A stretch of 64,000 nt of DNA, taken from assembly GCF_003076755.1 (NCBI RefSeq), contig NZ_QDKM01000004.1, positions 124,001 to 188,000 on the forward strand, read 5' to 3'. Of the stretch, positions 17,641-27,008 are shown piece after piece (position 1 is the first letter of the stretch; every line of letters starts with the position of its first letter). This DNA is from Pararhodobacter oceanensis. GTDB lineage: Bacteria > Pseudomonadota > Alphaproteobacteria > Rhodobacterales > Rhodobacteraceae. Made by a program: the position numbers and the translations under genes. The notes beneath the pieces were generated by a model that was given only the letters and a program-made list of their open reading frames with translations, had not been told where the DNA came from and did no database searches.

Positions 17641-18300
17641 GTGAGCTTTTTGTCCGTTACCTCCGTTCCGCGCCTGAGCTGGAGCTCGCCCACCGCCCTG
17701 ACCCTGCGCCCGCCGCTGGCGTCGCTGATGTTTCTGGTGATCGGTCTGGTGGTCTTTGGGTTGGGCGAAGCGCTTTTGGTGGCCGCCGGTGTCGGGGTCA
17801 GCCCCTGGACGGTGTTCGCGCAGGGCGTGACCAATGTCACCGGCTGGAGCCTCGGCTTCGCCACTTTCGCGATCAGCATCTGCGTGTTGCTGCTGTGGAT
17901 CCCGCTCAAGCAGACGCCGGGGATGGGCACGATCCTGAACGCGGTGATCATCTCGCTGGTGCTGGAATATCTGCTGCCCTATCTGCCGACCTCGGAGATA
18001 CTGGCGGTGAATATCGCGATGGCGGTGGCCGGTGTCGTGGTGACCGGTTTCGGCGGCGCGATCTATCTGGTGGCGAACCTTGGGCCGGGGCCGCGCGACG
18101 GGTTGATGACCGGCTTGCAGGCGGTGACCGGACGGCCGATTGCGCTGGTGCGCACCTGTCTGGAGATCGCGGTGGTGGTGATCGGCTGGCTGTTGGGCGG
18201 CACTTTGGGGCTGGGCACGGTGGTGTTCGCGCTGGGGATCGGGCCGTCGATGGCGATTGGGATGCGGTTGTTGCAGACCCGCGCGGCGGCCCAAACTTAG
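17641..18300 (+). CDS. YczE-like membrane protein
   Basis: About 219 residues with five or six hydrophobic segments. Sequence blocks GLVVFGLGEALLVAAGVGVS, WTVFAQGV and NLGPGPRDGLMTGLQ match the YczE/YitT-like family, whose role is not established. A GTG at 17641 is taken as start because homology-like sequence begins soon after it; a TTG at 17539 would add a Pro/Arg-rich leader. The stop codon overlaps that of the MerR gene on the other strand. Confidence 0.75.
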   Translation: MSFLSVTSVPRLSWSSPTALTLRPPLASLMFLVIGLVVFGLGEALLVAAGVGVSPWTVFAQGVTNVTGWSLGFATFAISICVLLLWIPLKQTPGMGTILNAVIISLVLEYLLPYLPTSEILAVNIAMAVAGVVVTGFGGAIYLVANLGPGPRDGLMTGLQAVTGRPIALVRTCLEIAVVVIGWLLGGTLGLGTVVFALGIGPSMAIGMRLLQTRAAAQT

Positions 18301-18722
18301 GCCTCTGCGCTGTGGTCCGAGAGGCATTCGCCGTGATCGCGCAGCACTTCGAGCACGCGGCATTCGGCGACGGTGCCGCCCGAACACTCGGAAATCATTC
18401 GCTTTAGCTCGGTTTGCAGGGCCCTGAGGCGGCGGAGTTTGGCCTCCACGGCCTTGAGCTGCTTATGGGCAATCGCATCGATATGGGCGCAGGCGTGGTC
18501 GGGCGTGTCGGAAAGATCAATCAACTCGCGGATCGCACCCAATGAGAACCCCAGATCGCGGGCGTGACGGATGAAGGACAGCCGGTCGAGCGCTGCCTGA
18601 TCATAGCGCCGCTGCCCGCCCTCGGTGCGCTCGGGCGCGGGCATCAGGCCGATCTCCTCGTAATAGCGGATCGTTTGCACCTTGCTGCCGGTGCGTTTCG
18701 CCATGGTTCCGATGCTGAGCAT
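18297..18722 (-). CDS. MerR-family metal-responsive regulator
   Basis: 141 residues. The N-terminal winged helix is classic MerR (MLSIGTMAKRTG, then QTIRYYEEIGLMPAPERTEGGQRRY in parts), followed by a dimerisation helix. Metal-ligand candidates are Cys78, Cys113, Cys121 and Cys133, a pattern like Cd/Pb/Zn sensors (CadR/PbrR). The start at 18722 has TTGGAGG upstream. It is divergent from a P-type ATPase gene whose promoter has the 19 bp spacer that MerR proteins distort. It probably activates the efflux pump when Zn, Cd or Pb is high. Confidence 0.9.
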   Translation of the reverse strand: MLSIGTMAKRTGSKVQTIRYYEEIGLMPAPERTEGGQRRYDQAALDRLSFIRHARDLGFSLGAIRELIDLSDTPDHACAHIDAIAHKQLKAVEAKLRRLRALQTELKRMISECSGGTVAECRVLEVLRDHGECLSDHSAEA

Positions 18723-18734
18723 TTGGCCTCCAAT

Positions 18735-18754
18735 CTCTATAGTGACTGTAGGGT
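18735..18754 (-). promoter_or_regulatory. MerR-type operator at the regulator's own promoter
   Basis: CTCTATAGTGACTGTAGGGT is an imperfect dyad very like known CadR boxes and shares its AGTGACT centre with the operator before the ATPase. On the minus strand it lies just downstream of a weak TTGCCC -35-like sequence, so it may serve autoregulation. Confidence 0.6.
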
Positions 18755-18821
18755 TTCGCAGCGCTCTGGGCAAGGTATCGGGGCAAGGTTATGGGGCGCG
18801 GATTTAAATTGATCCGCCCCC

Positions 18822-18852
18822 TTGAACCTCTAGTCACTGGAGGTCCTATGTT
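18822..18852 (+). promoter_or_regulatory. MerR-regulated promoter of the metal ATPase
   Basis: TTGAAC (18822-18827) and TATGTT (18847-18852) are separated by 19 bases, the over-long spacer typical of MerR-activated promoters. The spacer region holds the dyad ACCTCTAGTCACTGGAGGT (18826-18844). Confidence 0.75.
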
Positions 18853-18886
18853 AGCCGCAAGATCAATCGAGACGCGGGATTTTGCG

Positions 18887-21082
18887 ATGGGTAGCCTTGA
18901 GATAAAGCCGATGGAGTGGCGCGTGACCGGCATGGATTGCGGGGCCTGTTCGGCGAAAGTGCGCGGCGCCGTCGAGGGTTTACCGGGGGTTGCGGGCGTC
19001 GAAGTGGCGCTGATCACCGAGCGCTTGCGGCTGCGCTTGGACGACGGGGTAACCACGCCTGCGCAGGTCGAGAAAGCGGTGCGCAGTTTGGGCTTTGGCA
19101 TCAGCCCCAAGGGCGCGGCGCCCGAGCGGGTGGCGGGGGCGTTCATCCTGCCCGATGGCACCGAGCCCGCGCCGGTGGCAGGCGCCGCCGCGGCGCCGCG
19201 CAAATCCCGCTGGTATCACGGCGCCAAGGGGCGCTTGCTTGTGGTCACCGGCGCATTGCTGGCACTGGCTTGGACGGTGGAACTGACCATCGGTGGTGTG
19301 GTTGCGCAAGGGACCTTCACCCTTGCTACGCTGCTGGGCGTCGCGCCGATTGCACGCAAGGCGTGGCGGATGGTGCGGGCGAAAATGCCCTTTACCATTG
19401 AAATGCTGATGAGCATCGCGGCGATTGGCGCTTTGTTCATCGGTGCGGCGGGCGAGGCGGCGCTGGTGGTGTTCCTGTTCGCGGTGGGCGAGATGCTGGA
19501 GGGGTTGGCGTCGAATAAGGCGCGCGACGGCATCCGCGCCTTGGCCGATCTGGTGCCGAAAACCGCGCGACTGGTGGTCGGCGCGCGCATCCGCGAGGTT
19601 CCGGCGGCGCAGTTGCGCATCGGGCAGATTGTGCAGGTGCGCCCCGGTGACCGGATACCGGCGGACGGGGTGGTCAGCGAGGGCACCTCGGGCGTTGATG
19701 AAAGCCCGGTGACCGGCGAAAGCGTGCCAGCGCTGAAAGAGCCCGGCGCGGAGGTCTTCGCGGGGTCGATCAACGCCGAGGCGGAACTGCGGGTGCGGGT
19801 CAGCCGCGCGGCCGAGGACAACACCATCGCGCGGATCGTGCGGCTGGTCGAAGAGGCCGAGAGCGCCCGCGCGCCGACCGAGCGGTTCATCGAGCGGTTC
19901 AGCCGCTGGTATATGCCCGCGGTGGTCGGCGCGGCGCTCTTGGTGGCGCTGCTGCCGCCGCTGCTGGCGGGGGCGCTCTGGGAGGTGTGGATTTACCGTG
20001 CGCTGGCGCTGCTGTTGATCGGTTGCCCCTGCGCCTTGGTGATCTCGGTGCCGGCGTCGATTGCCTCGGCGCTGTCGAGCGGCGCGCGGGCCGGATTGCT
20101 GCTGAAGGGCGGCGCGGTGATCGAGGCGGCGGCGCGGACCACGAAAGTCGCATTCGACAAGACCGGCACCTTGACCGAGGGGCGGCCGCAGGTGACCGAG
20201 GTGATCGCGCTGGCGGGCACGGAGGCGGAGGTCTTGCGGATTGCCGCGGCGGTGGAGATGGGGGCGAGCCATCCTTTGGGCCGCGCGATTGTGGCGCAGG
20301 CCGAGGCCGAGGGGATCGACTGGCCCGAGGCGCGGGATGCGGGGGCGATCCCGGGCAAAGGGGCCTTTGCCACGGTGGAGGGCGCGCGCTGGAGCGTTGG
20401 CGCGCCGTCGCTGGCTGGTGAGGCGGGCGTGATGGATCAGGCCGCATTGGCGCAGGTGCAAGCGCTTGAAGGCGCGGGTAAAACAGTGGTGGCGGTGTTC
20501 ACCGGTGAGCGGCTCTTGGGGCTGATCGCGCTGCGTGATGAGCCGCGTGCGGATGCCGCGAAAGCGGTGCAGGCGCTGGCGGAGATGGGCGTCGGCGCGG
20601 TGATGCTGACCGGAGATAACGCGCGCACCGGCGCGGCGATTGCGGCGCAGATCGGGCTGGAGCATCAGGCGGGGCTGCTGCCCGAGGATAAGGTGACGGC
20701 GATCAACGCGCTGACCGAAAACGCGCAGGTGATGATGGTCGGCGACGGGATCAATGACGCACCGGCGCTGGCCTCGGCGCATGTGGGTATTGCGATGGGC
20801 TCGGGCACCGATGTGGCGCTGGAGACCGCTGACGGCGCCTTGTTGCGCGACCATGTGGCGGATGTGGTCGGCCTCTTGCGCCTGTCGCGGGCGACGATGC
20901 GCAACATCAGGCAGAATGTGGCGATTGCGCTGGGGCTGAAGGCGGTGTTTTTGGTGACCACGGTCATGGGCTTCACCGGCCTGTGGATCGCGATTCTGGC
21001 CGATACCGGCGCGACGGTTATGGTGACGCTGAACGCGCTGCGGCTACTGGGGTTCCGGCCCGAAGGGCGGAGCGGCGGGTGA
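18887..21082 (+). CDS. zntA: Heavy-metal P-type ATPase (Zn/Cd/Pb type)
   Basis: About 731 residues. An N-terminal metal-binding HMA domain has GMDCGACS (Cys18, Cys21). The membrane CPC motif is at about 380-382 (IGCPCALVIS), the phosphorylation site is Asp424 in DKTGTLTEG, and the hinge is GDGINDAPALASAHVGIAMG. The pump exports soft divalent ions across the inner membrane. The family branch (VISVPASI after CPC) points to Zn/Cd/Pb rather than Cu. The start at 18887 is used because the promoter -10 box lies at 18847-18852; an ATG at 18911 is also possible. Confidence 0.9.
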   Translation: MGSLEIKPMEWRVTGMDCGACSAKVRGAVEGLPGVAGVEVALITERLRLRLDDGVTTPAQVEKAVRSLGFGISPKGAAPERVAGAFILPDGTEPAPVAGAAAAPRKSRWYHGAKGRLLVVTGALLALAWTVELTIGGVVAQGTFTLATLLGVAPIARKAWRMVRAKMPFTIEMLMSIAAIGALFIGAAGEAALVVFLFAVGEMLEGLASNKARDGIRALADLVPKTARLVVGARIREVPAAQLRIGQIVQVRPGDRIPADGVVSEGTSGVDESPVTGESVPALKEPGAEVFAGSINAEAELRVRVSRAAEDNTIARIVRLVEEAESARAPTERFIERFSRWYMPAVVGAALLVALLPPLLAGALWEVWIYRALALLLIGCPCALVISVPASIASALSSGARAGLLLKGGAVIEAAARTTKVAFDKTGTLTEGRPQVTEVIALAGTEAEVLRIAAAVEMGASHPLGRAIVAQAEAEGIDWPEARDAGAIPGKGAFATVEGARWSVGAPSLAGEAGVMDQAALAQVQALEGAGKTVVAVFTGERLLGLIALRDEPRADAAKAVQALAEMGVGAVMLTGDNARTGAAIAAQIGLEHQAGLLPEDKVTAINALTENAQVMMVGDGINDAPALASAHVGIAMGSGTDVALETADGALLRDHVADVVGLLRLSRATMRNIRQNVAIALGLKAVFLVTTVMGFTGLWIAILADTGATVMVTLNALRLLGFRPEGRSGG

Positions 21083-21106
21083 TCAGATGGCGGGCGGCGT
21101 GGCGGG

Positions 21107-22939
21107 CTATTCCGCGACCGCCCGCTGGTCATTGCTGCCGAACTGGCTGGCCTGCAGCACCTCTTTGAGCGCCTCGAGCCGGATCGGCTTGGGCAGATGC
21201 GTGTCGAACCCCAGCGCAAGATAACGCTCGACATCCAAGGGCAGCACATTGGCGGTGGCGGCGACGGCGAAACCGGCGGGCAATTGCTGGTCCTGCTCGA
21301 TCTGGCGCAGCCCGTGCAGGGTCTCGATCCCCGAAAACCCCGGCATGGAGATATCCAGCAGATAGATATCAAAACGCTGTTCTTTGGCGGCGGCAATCGC
21401 GGCATGGCCATCCTTGACCGTTTCCGGCTCCATCCCCATCAACCGCAGCATCTTGCCCAGCACCAGCAGGTTACCGGCGCTGTCATCGGCGCAGAGCACC
21501 CGCAGACCGGTGAAATCCGCCTCGGTTGCGGCGGGGTCTTGCGCGGGGGCGGCAATGGCGGGGCCGGTGGCGCGCTCAAGCGGCAGGGTAAGCGAGAAAC
21601 GCGTGCCTTGGCCCGGCTGGCTGGACACCTCGACCGTGCCGCCCATCAGGGTGATCAGACGTTTGACAATCGCCATGCCCAGACCGGTGCCGCCAAAGCG
21701 GCGGGTGATGCCCTCATCGGCTTGAAAAAACTCGTCAAACAGCGTGGCGATCTGGCTTTGGGTCATGCCGATGCCGCTGTCCTCGATGGTCAGTTGCAAC
21801 TGCTCGGAGCCGCTGGCCGCAACCCGCACATGGCCGGATTCGGTGAATTTCACCGCATTGCCGATGATATTATGCAGGATCTGTTTGATCCGGTGCGGAT
21901 CGCCGCGCCATTGACCGGCAACCTCAGGGGCGATCTCGATCTCGAAGGCGAGACCGGCGTCGCGGCAGGCGGGGGCATGGCTGGCCTCGATCTCGGCCAG
22001 GAGCGCGGTGATATCAACCGGCAGATGCTCGAGTTTCACCGCGCTGGCCTCGAGTTTCGAGACATCGAGAATATCGTTGAGGATATGGATCAGCAGATCG
22101 CCGGAGGTCTGGATATGGCGCACGGTCTCGCGCGCCTCGGGGTCTTTGAGCGTGGTTTGCAACACATCCGCCAGCCCCAGAACCGAGTTCAGCGGGGTGC
22201 GGATTTCATGGCTCATATGGGCCAGAAAGCGGCTGCGCGATTGCGCCAGATCCTGCGCGGTCTTGCGCTCGGCCTCCAGCGAGGTGTTCAGCCGCGAGGC
22301 GCGGATCGCGATCAGGCTAAAGCTCCATTGCAGCGAGGAGAAGGCCAGCAGAAAGGTCAAAAGCGCGGTGGCGGTGACGATGGGGGTGACCGATGCGCCA
22401 AAGGTGATCATCGACAGGCGCAGCGTATAGCCCGCCGAGAGCACGAAAAACGGCGCCCCGACCAGCACGCGGAATTCGCGCGGATAGCTGCGGGCAGCGC
22501 GCAGCACCACCCCGCCCATCGTCAGCGTCAACAGCCCGTTGATCGCCGAATTGGTCGCCATCAGCAGCACCATGGTCTCGGTGTTGAGCGAGATGACAAA
22601 TTGCAACAGGATGCTGGCGGCGACGATGCCCGAGAACACCCGCGTGTAGGGCGGCGCGCCGAGGCCGGCGCTCATCGCGAAATAGCCGAATAACACCCCC
22701 AACAACACGCCGGACATGCCGATGCTGGTGCTGATCTGCAAGGGCACCACATTGATCAGCGAGACCGCCGCAGCGGCGCCGAGAAAGGTGAGATTGGCGA
22801 CGATCAGCCATGTCGCCCCGCGCGCAAGTTTGTCGTCAACGATGGCGCTGCGCCGCGCCAGAACACAGGTTACGAATGAGATCACCACCATAGTCGCTGC
22901 GATCAGGACGACGATGCCGATATCAACCGATGTGTTCAT
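21107..22939 (-). CDS. Hybrid sensor histidine kinase/response regulator
   Basis: 610 residues. The N-terminal 210 residues hold about seven hydrophobic segments, an integral membrane sensor without a large periplasmic domain. They are followed by a short linker, a HisKA domain with His244 in SHEIRTPLNSVLG, a HATPase domain (NAVKFTESG; GGTGLGMAIVKRL) and a C-terminal receiver domain with Asp529 in LLDISMPG. No separate output regulator is nearby, so the receiver may pass phosphate to an unlinked phosphotransfer protein. ATG at 22939 has AAGGAC upstream. The signal is unknown. Confidence 0.9.
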   Translation of the reverse strand: MNTSVDIGIVVLIAATMVVISFVTCVLARRSAIVDDKLARGATWLIVANLTFLGAAAAVSLINVVPLQISTSIGMSGVLLGVLFGYFAMSAGLGAPPYTRVFSGIVAASILLQFVISLNTETMVLLMATNSAINGLLTLTMGGVVLRAARSYPREFRVLVGAPFFVLSAGYTLRLSMITFGASVTPIVTATALLTFLLAFSSLQWSFSLIAIRASRLNTSLEAERKTAQDLAQSRSRFLAHMSHEIRTPLNSVLGLADVLQTTLKDPEARETVRHIQTSGDLLIHILNDILDVSKLEASAVKLEHLPVDITALLAEIEASHAPACRDAGLAFEIEIAPEVAGQWRGDPHRIKQILHNIIGNAVKFTESGHVRVAASGSEQLQLTIEDSGIGMTQSQIATLFDEFFQADEGITRRFGGTGLGMAIVKRLITLMGGTVEVSSQPGQGTRFSLTLPLERATGPAIAAPAQDPAATEADFTGLRVLCADDSAGNLLVLGKMLRLMGMEPETVKDGHAAIAAAKEQRFDIYLLDISMPGFSGIETLHGLRQIEQDQQLPAGFAVAATANVLPLDVERYLALGFDTHLPKPIRLEALKEVLQASQFGSNDQRAVAE

Positions 22940-23196
22940 AAATGTCCTTGCTTCGGGCGCAGGGGACGGTCGCGATCTGCGAGTTGACTGGTCGCGCAAC
23001 AAAGCCGCCGGTGCTGGTAAGGCCACCGTATAAAGTGGAAAACCGAAGTGCCAGCGTAAAACGGGTTTGGTGGAAAATTCGTTAATCTGTGATGACGAAT
23101 TTCATCAGGGCCGGTTGGATGGCGGCGGTTTGCGGGTGTCGGCGGGCTGGCAGCGATCATGGAGAGTCGATGCCAGCCCTTCAGTATGGGGCGCGG

Positions 23197-24618
23197 TTAG
23201 CGCAGGTAAACGGCAGTCATCACACCGATGATCTCGCCCGCCGCGTCATAGAGCGCCAGTGTCTCGCCGTTGATCCGGTGGCTTTGCACCTGCGAGAGCA
23301 TCTGCGCGAGGTCGCGCTCTACTGTGTCGAGCGGGGATTGGCAGGCCATCAGGGTGCTGGCGATCTGGCCAAAGCTGATCTGCGCGCCCTCATGCTCGTA
23401 GCCGCCCATCATCGCGTTACAGCCTGCGGTGGCCGAGAACCGCGCCTCCGCGCCCGCATCCTCTGCGCTGCGCAGGATCAGATGCGGTTCGCGCGTGCCT
23501 TCGGGCAGCGAAGGGAGGGTGTCGCCGCCAAGCGTGTCGATGCGCCAATAGGTATTGGTCAGTTCGGCATTGGCGCGCTGGCGCTCGCAGGTGACGCCTT
23601 CGCGGCTGCGCACCATCCGGTCGATGCTGAGGGTCAGTTCCTGCGCGCCTGCATTGCCCTCGCGGAGCAGCAGACTGCCCTCGAGATTGACGTAGAGCGG
23701 CGCACCATTGTCGGAGTGATCTTCTTGATAGATGCGTTCCAGCGCGGGGAAGTCGCCCTCGGTCGCGACCGGATAGCTCTGGCCGGTGCCGCATTCTTCG
23801 AAACGCGCGACGCCGTCGCTAAAGCTGACCATTCCGCCGAGAAACGCGCCCTTGATCTCGCCGGGGGTCAGCGTGGCGTCGCTGGTCAATTCATAGGGCA
23901 GGGCGGAGGCGGGGGGATTGCCCGCGCTGTCCAACAGGCGGATTTGCGTCGGGGATTGCACCTGCCATTGCGAGGCATCTGAGCCCCCATCGCCCGAAAG
24001 CACGATCGCGCTGCGCGTTGGGTCGGCATGCCAAAAGCCGGTCTCGTCTTCGATCAGCGGGTCTTCATCCTGCCAGATGCGGCGCAGGTGATAGCCCTGA
24101 TCCGGCCAGAGATCGAGGTGATAGGTGATGCCTTCACAACTGGCGCAGGGCAGGGTGCCGGTGAAGCTGGCGGGCAGTTGCAGCCCATGGGCGCCGATCG
24201 GCACGGGCGTATCACCGGTGCCCTGATCCTCGGCGCGGACCATCATCAGGGTGACGGTGCTTGGCGCGTCTCCGGTCAGCACCGGCGTCGCGGTATCGCT
24301 GGTAAAGAGGAGTTGCGCGCCGGAATAGAGCGCCGCGCGCACCGCATAGCGCCCAAGCGGGTCGATCTCGGCGGTGTCATATTCCAGCGTGAACCCATAG
24401 GGCGGGGCGCCGGCCTCTTGGGTCTGGCTTTGGGCGATCACCCGCGCCGGGGCATCGGCGCGCGAGACATCAAGCAGCGTGGCAACAAAACGCGCGTCCG
24501 GCGGCGGCATGATACGCTCGCGGTAGCTGGCGCTGCCGGTGATCTCATCGGCATAGGCGGCGATGCTGGAGGCGGCGAGCAGCGCGGCGGCGCAGCTGGT
24601 GAGGCGGAAAAGGGACAT
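23197..24618 (-). CDS. YbaY-NlpE-META three-domain envelope protein
   Basis: 473 residues with a Sec signal peptide (about 1-24, cleavage near AYADE) but no clear lipobox. Three parts are visible: a YbaY/pilotin-like beta domain (about 25-150, ITGSASYRERIMPPPDARFVA in part); an NlpE-like domain (about 155-340) with the CASCEGI Cys-x-x-Cys; and a C-terminal META/HslJ domain (about 365-473, TYWRIDTLGG, GCNAMMGGY, QIASTLMAC). META domains are linked to heat-shock and novobiocin tolerance, NlpE to Cpx envelope signalling. The combination suggests an envelope-stress role. AGGAG precedes the ATG. Confidence 0.8.
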   Translation of the reverse strand: MSLFRLTSCAAALLAASSIAAYADEITGSASYRERIMPPPDARFVATLLDVSRADAPARVIAQSQTQEAGAPPYGFTLEYDTAEIDPLGRYAVRAALYSGAQLLFTSDTATPVLTGDAPSTVTLMMVRAEDQGTGDTPVPIGAHGLQLPASFTGTLPCASCEGITYHLDLWPDQGYHLRRIWQDEDPLIEDETGFWHADPTRSAIVLSGDGGSDASQWQVQSPTQIRLLDSAGNPPASALPYELTSDATLTPGEIKGAFLGGMVSFSDGVARFEECGTGQSYPVATEGDFPALERIYQEDHSDNGAPLYVNLEGSLLLREGNAGAQELTLSIDRMVRSREGVTCERQRANAELTNTYWRIDTLGGDTLPSLPEGTREPHLILRSAEDAGAEARFSATAGCNAMMGGYEHEGAQISFGQIASTLMACQSPLDTVERDLAQMLSQVQSHRINGETLALYDAAGEIIGVMTAVYLR

Positions 24619-24887
24619 CGCGAACTCCTGTGGTGCGGGGGCGTCGGGCAGGGGCCGTGCGCCGCTATCGGGTGCCGATTGTTTATCGCGGGCGCCGGGG
24701 AGGTGCACTTCAACTGTTCGGGATTTTATGTGATCACGGGGCGGGTTGACGGCGGGTTGACGGCAGTTTGTCGGGCCGCGGGCGCTTGCCGGTGACGCGC
24801 AAGCCGCCTATGCCTTGGGCCAAAGGTAGACAGCCAAAAACTGAGGGCCAGAGATCTGGCCAGAGTTTTAGGCGGAAAGGACCGAAG

Positions 24888-25670
24888 ATGAGCGAACAAA
24901 CCTTCGATGAGGCGCATGCGGAATGGCTGGACGGGCGGATGACGTTCCTGACCGCCGAGAGCGGTTGGCTGAATATTCTGGGCCGCTGGTGGATCGGCGC
25001 CGGTGACTGGCAGATCGGCAGCGGCGCGGATGCGGATATTCGCCTGCCGGTGGGGCCCGAGGTTCTGGGGCGGCTGACGCTGCGCGCGGATGACACCGGC
25101 GCGTTTGTGCCTGAGGAGGGCGCGGAAGTGGCACTGGACCGCGCGGCGGGGCAGTTTTCATGGCGCGCGGGGCGGTTTTTGCTGGAGATCATGGCGCTGG
25201 GGGCGTTTCGCGGGCTGCGCATTCGTGACACGCAATCAAAGGCACCGGCGCAGCTGGAGCGGCCCCGCTATTACCCGCTTGATCCCGCCCTGCGGGTCAC
25301 CGCCGCCTGGCGCGCCTTGCCCGAACCACTGGATCTGACCATCGACACGATCATCGGTATTCCGCTGACAGGGCGGGCGACCCATGAAGCGCGGTTCACG
25401 ATTCTGGGGCAAGAGATCACGCTGTTGGCCACCCATGGCACTGCCGAGCGGCCGATGTTTGTGTTCCGCGATCTGACCTCGCGCGATGAGACCTATGAGA
25501 AGATGCGCTTTGTCTTTGGCGAGGAGGTGGGGGCGGAGACGCTGGTCATCGACTTTAACCGCGCGGTGAACCCGCCCTGCGCCTTTACCGCCCATGCTGC
25601 CTGCCCGCTGCCGCCGCGTGAGAACCTCTTGTCGCTGCGTATCGAGGCCGGTGAGCGGCGGTTGACCTGA
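24888..25670 (+). CDS. DUF1684 protein
   Basis: 260 residues matching the DUF1684 pattern: GWLNILGRWWIGAGDW and GSGADADIRLP near the start, RYYPLDPALRVTAAW in the middle, and near the end YEKMRFVFGEE, IDFNRAVNPPCAF and CPLPPREN. The function of the family is unknown and the protein has no signal peptide. The start at 24888 follows a strong GGAAAGGACCGAAG ribosome binding site; the in-frame region upstream to 24768 is not protein-like. Confidence 0.85.
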   Translation: MSEQTFDEAHAEWLDGRMTFLTAESGWLNILGRWWIGAGDWQIGSGADADIRLPVGPEVLGRLTLRADDTGAFVPEEGAEVALDRAAGQFSWRAGRFLLEIMALGAFRGLRIRDTQSKAPAQLERPRYYPLDPALRVTAAWRALPEPLDLTIDTIIGIPLTGRATHEARFTILGQEITLLATHGTAERPMFVFRDLTSRDETYEKMRFVFGEEVGAETLVIDFNRAVNPPCAFTAHAACPLPPRENLLSLRIEAGERRLT

Positions 25671-25791
25671 GGTTCGGGAGCCATACGGCGGGATTGGCGC
25701 GGTGTGGCTCTGTGCTAAAGGATCAAGTTTTGCGCAACCCTTTGGCGCGGCATAGGTTATGGCTAGAGTGATCTGAACAGGAGGCGCGAGG

Positions 25792-26742
25792 ATGGCGCGC
25801 GGCAGGACGGCAGCCACCCCGACCCAAATCCCGCCGCGCGGCTGGCTTGATGTCGTGCTGCGGATCAAGGAGCGGGTGGCCAATGACAATCTGGGGCTGA
25901 TCGCCGCGGGCGTGGCGTTCTACGCGCTTTTGGCGATTTTTCCGGCGATTGCGGCGCTGATGGCGCTTGGCGGTTTGATCCTCGCGCCCGCGGAAGTGGC
26001 CGCGCAATTGCAAGCGCTGATTGCCCTGATCCCCGAGCAGGCGGCGCAGATCATCTCGGATCAGGCCGAGGCGGTGACCGGCAGCCATGACGAGGGGCTG
26101 GGGATCGCCTTTGGCATCGGGTTGATACTGGCGATTTACTCGGCATCCAAGGGGATGCGCAGCCTGATGCAGGGGCTCAATGTCGCCTATGACGAGAATG
26201 AGGCGCGCGGGTTTTTCGCCCGCACGCTCTGGACCCTGGCGCTGACCGTGTTCCTGATCCTCGGGCTGATTGCGGGGCTCTTGGCGGCGCTGGCGGTGCC
26301 CGCGGCGCTGCATTTTCTCAATCTGGGCGGAGGCTGGGATCAGGTGATCCTGCTGGCGCGCTGGCTGGTTCTGGCGCTTTTGGCGGTCTTTGGGCTGGCG
26401 GTGATCTACCGCTTCGGCCCGTCGCGGCGCGATGCGAAATGGCGCTGGCTCTCGGCGGGCTCGGTGCTGGCCTGCGGGATGTGGATCGCGGCCTCCTACG
26501 GGTTCTCGGTCTATGTGCGCAATTTCGGCAGCTATAACGAGACTTTCGGCAGTGTCGCCGGGGTGGTGATCTTGCTGATGTGGCTGTGGATGTCGGCCTA
26601 TATCCTGCTGTTAGGGGCCGAGATCAACGCCGAGATCGAAGCGCAGACAGCGGTGGATTCCACCGTCGGGCCCGAGCGGCCGATGGGCCAGCGCGGGGCG
26701 ACCAAAGCGGATACTCTGGGGGCGGCGCGGGGGAAGTCGTGA
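25792..26742 (+). CDS. YihY/BrkB family inner membrane protein
   Basis: 316 residues with six hydrophobic segments. Conserved blocks: DNLGLIAAGVAFYALLAIFPAI (in part), YSASKGMRSLMQGLNVAYDE, FGPSRRDAKWRWLSAGSVLA and NFGSYNETFGSVAGVVILLMWLW. The family was once called ribonuclease BN by mistake; its real function is unknown. GGAGG upstream supports the ATG. The C-terminal tail is low-complexity. Confidence 0.9.
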   Translation: MARGRTAATPTQIPPRGWLDVVLRIKERVANDNLGLIAAGVAFYALLAIFPAIAALMALGGLILAPAEVAAQLQALIALIPEQAAQIISDQAEAVTGSHDEGLGIAFGIGLILAIYSASKGMRSLMQGLNVAYDENEARGFFARTLWTLALTVFLILGLIAGLLAALAVPAALHFLNLGGGWDQVILLARWLVLALLAVFGLAVIYRFGPSRRDAKWRWLSAGSVLACGMWIAASYGFSVYVRNFGSYNETFGSVAGVVILLMWLWMSAYILLLGAEINAEIEAQTAVDSTVGPERPMGQRGATKADTLGAARGKS

Positions 26743-26783
26743 GGGCTTGGCTCTGAGTTTCCTGTTTCGCCCGTGGCCCCCAC

Positions 26784-26912
26784 GGGCCGCGCCCGACTCT
26801 CCCTCCGGAGGGCGCATTGGCGATGGCGAGTATGGCTCGAACGGCATTCATGCTTTTGAGCGAAGTATCCTGTGGAGAGCGAGAAGCGCCCACCCAGGGT
26901 CAGGCGCGGACC
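26784..26912 (+). repeat. 129 bp TIR element, copy 2
   Basis: Ends GGGCCGCGCCCGACTCT (26784-26800) and the imperfect inverse (26896-26912; 3 mismatches). It belongs to a cluster of three copies with spacers of about 97 bp that fills the 890 bp between yihY and thiY. Confidence 0.8.
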
Positions 26913-27008
26913 TCAGCTCTTGTTGTTCAGCCGTTTGAAATGAAGTGGGTTCTAAGTAAAAGCCTTTTCGCTCCTCAGCAAACCCTCTGTTTGGCGCGTG
27001 GGCACCAC

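Noticed and set aside
18980-20854. A 624-codon open frame on the minus strand
   Set aside because: It lies wholly antisense to the P-type ATPase gene and its translation is Arg/His/Gln-rich with no domain; it is a product of GC-rich codon use.
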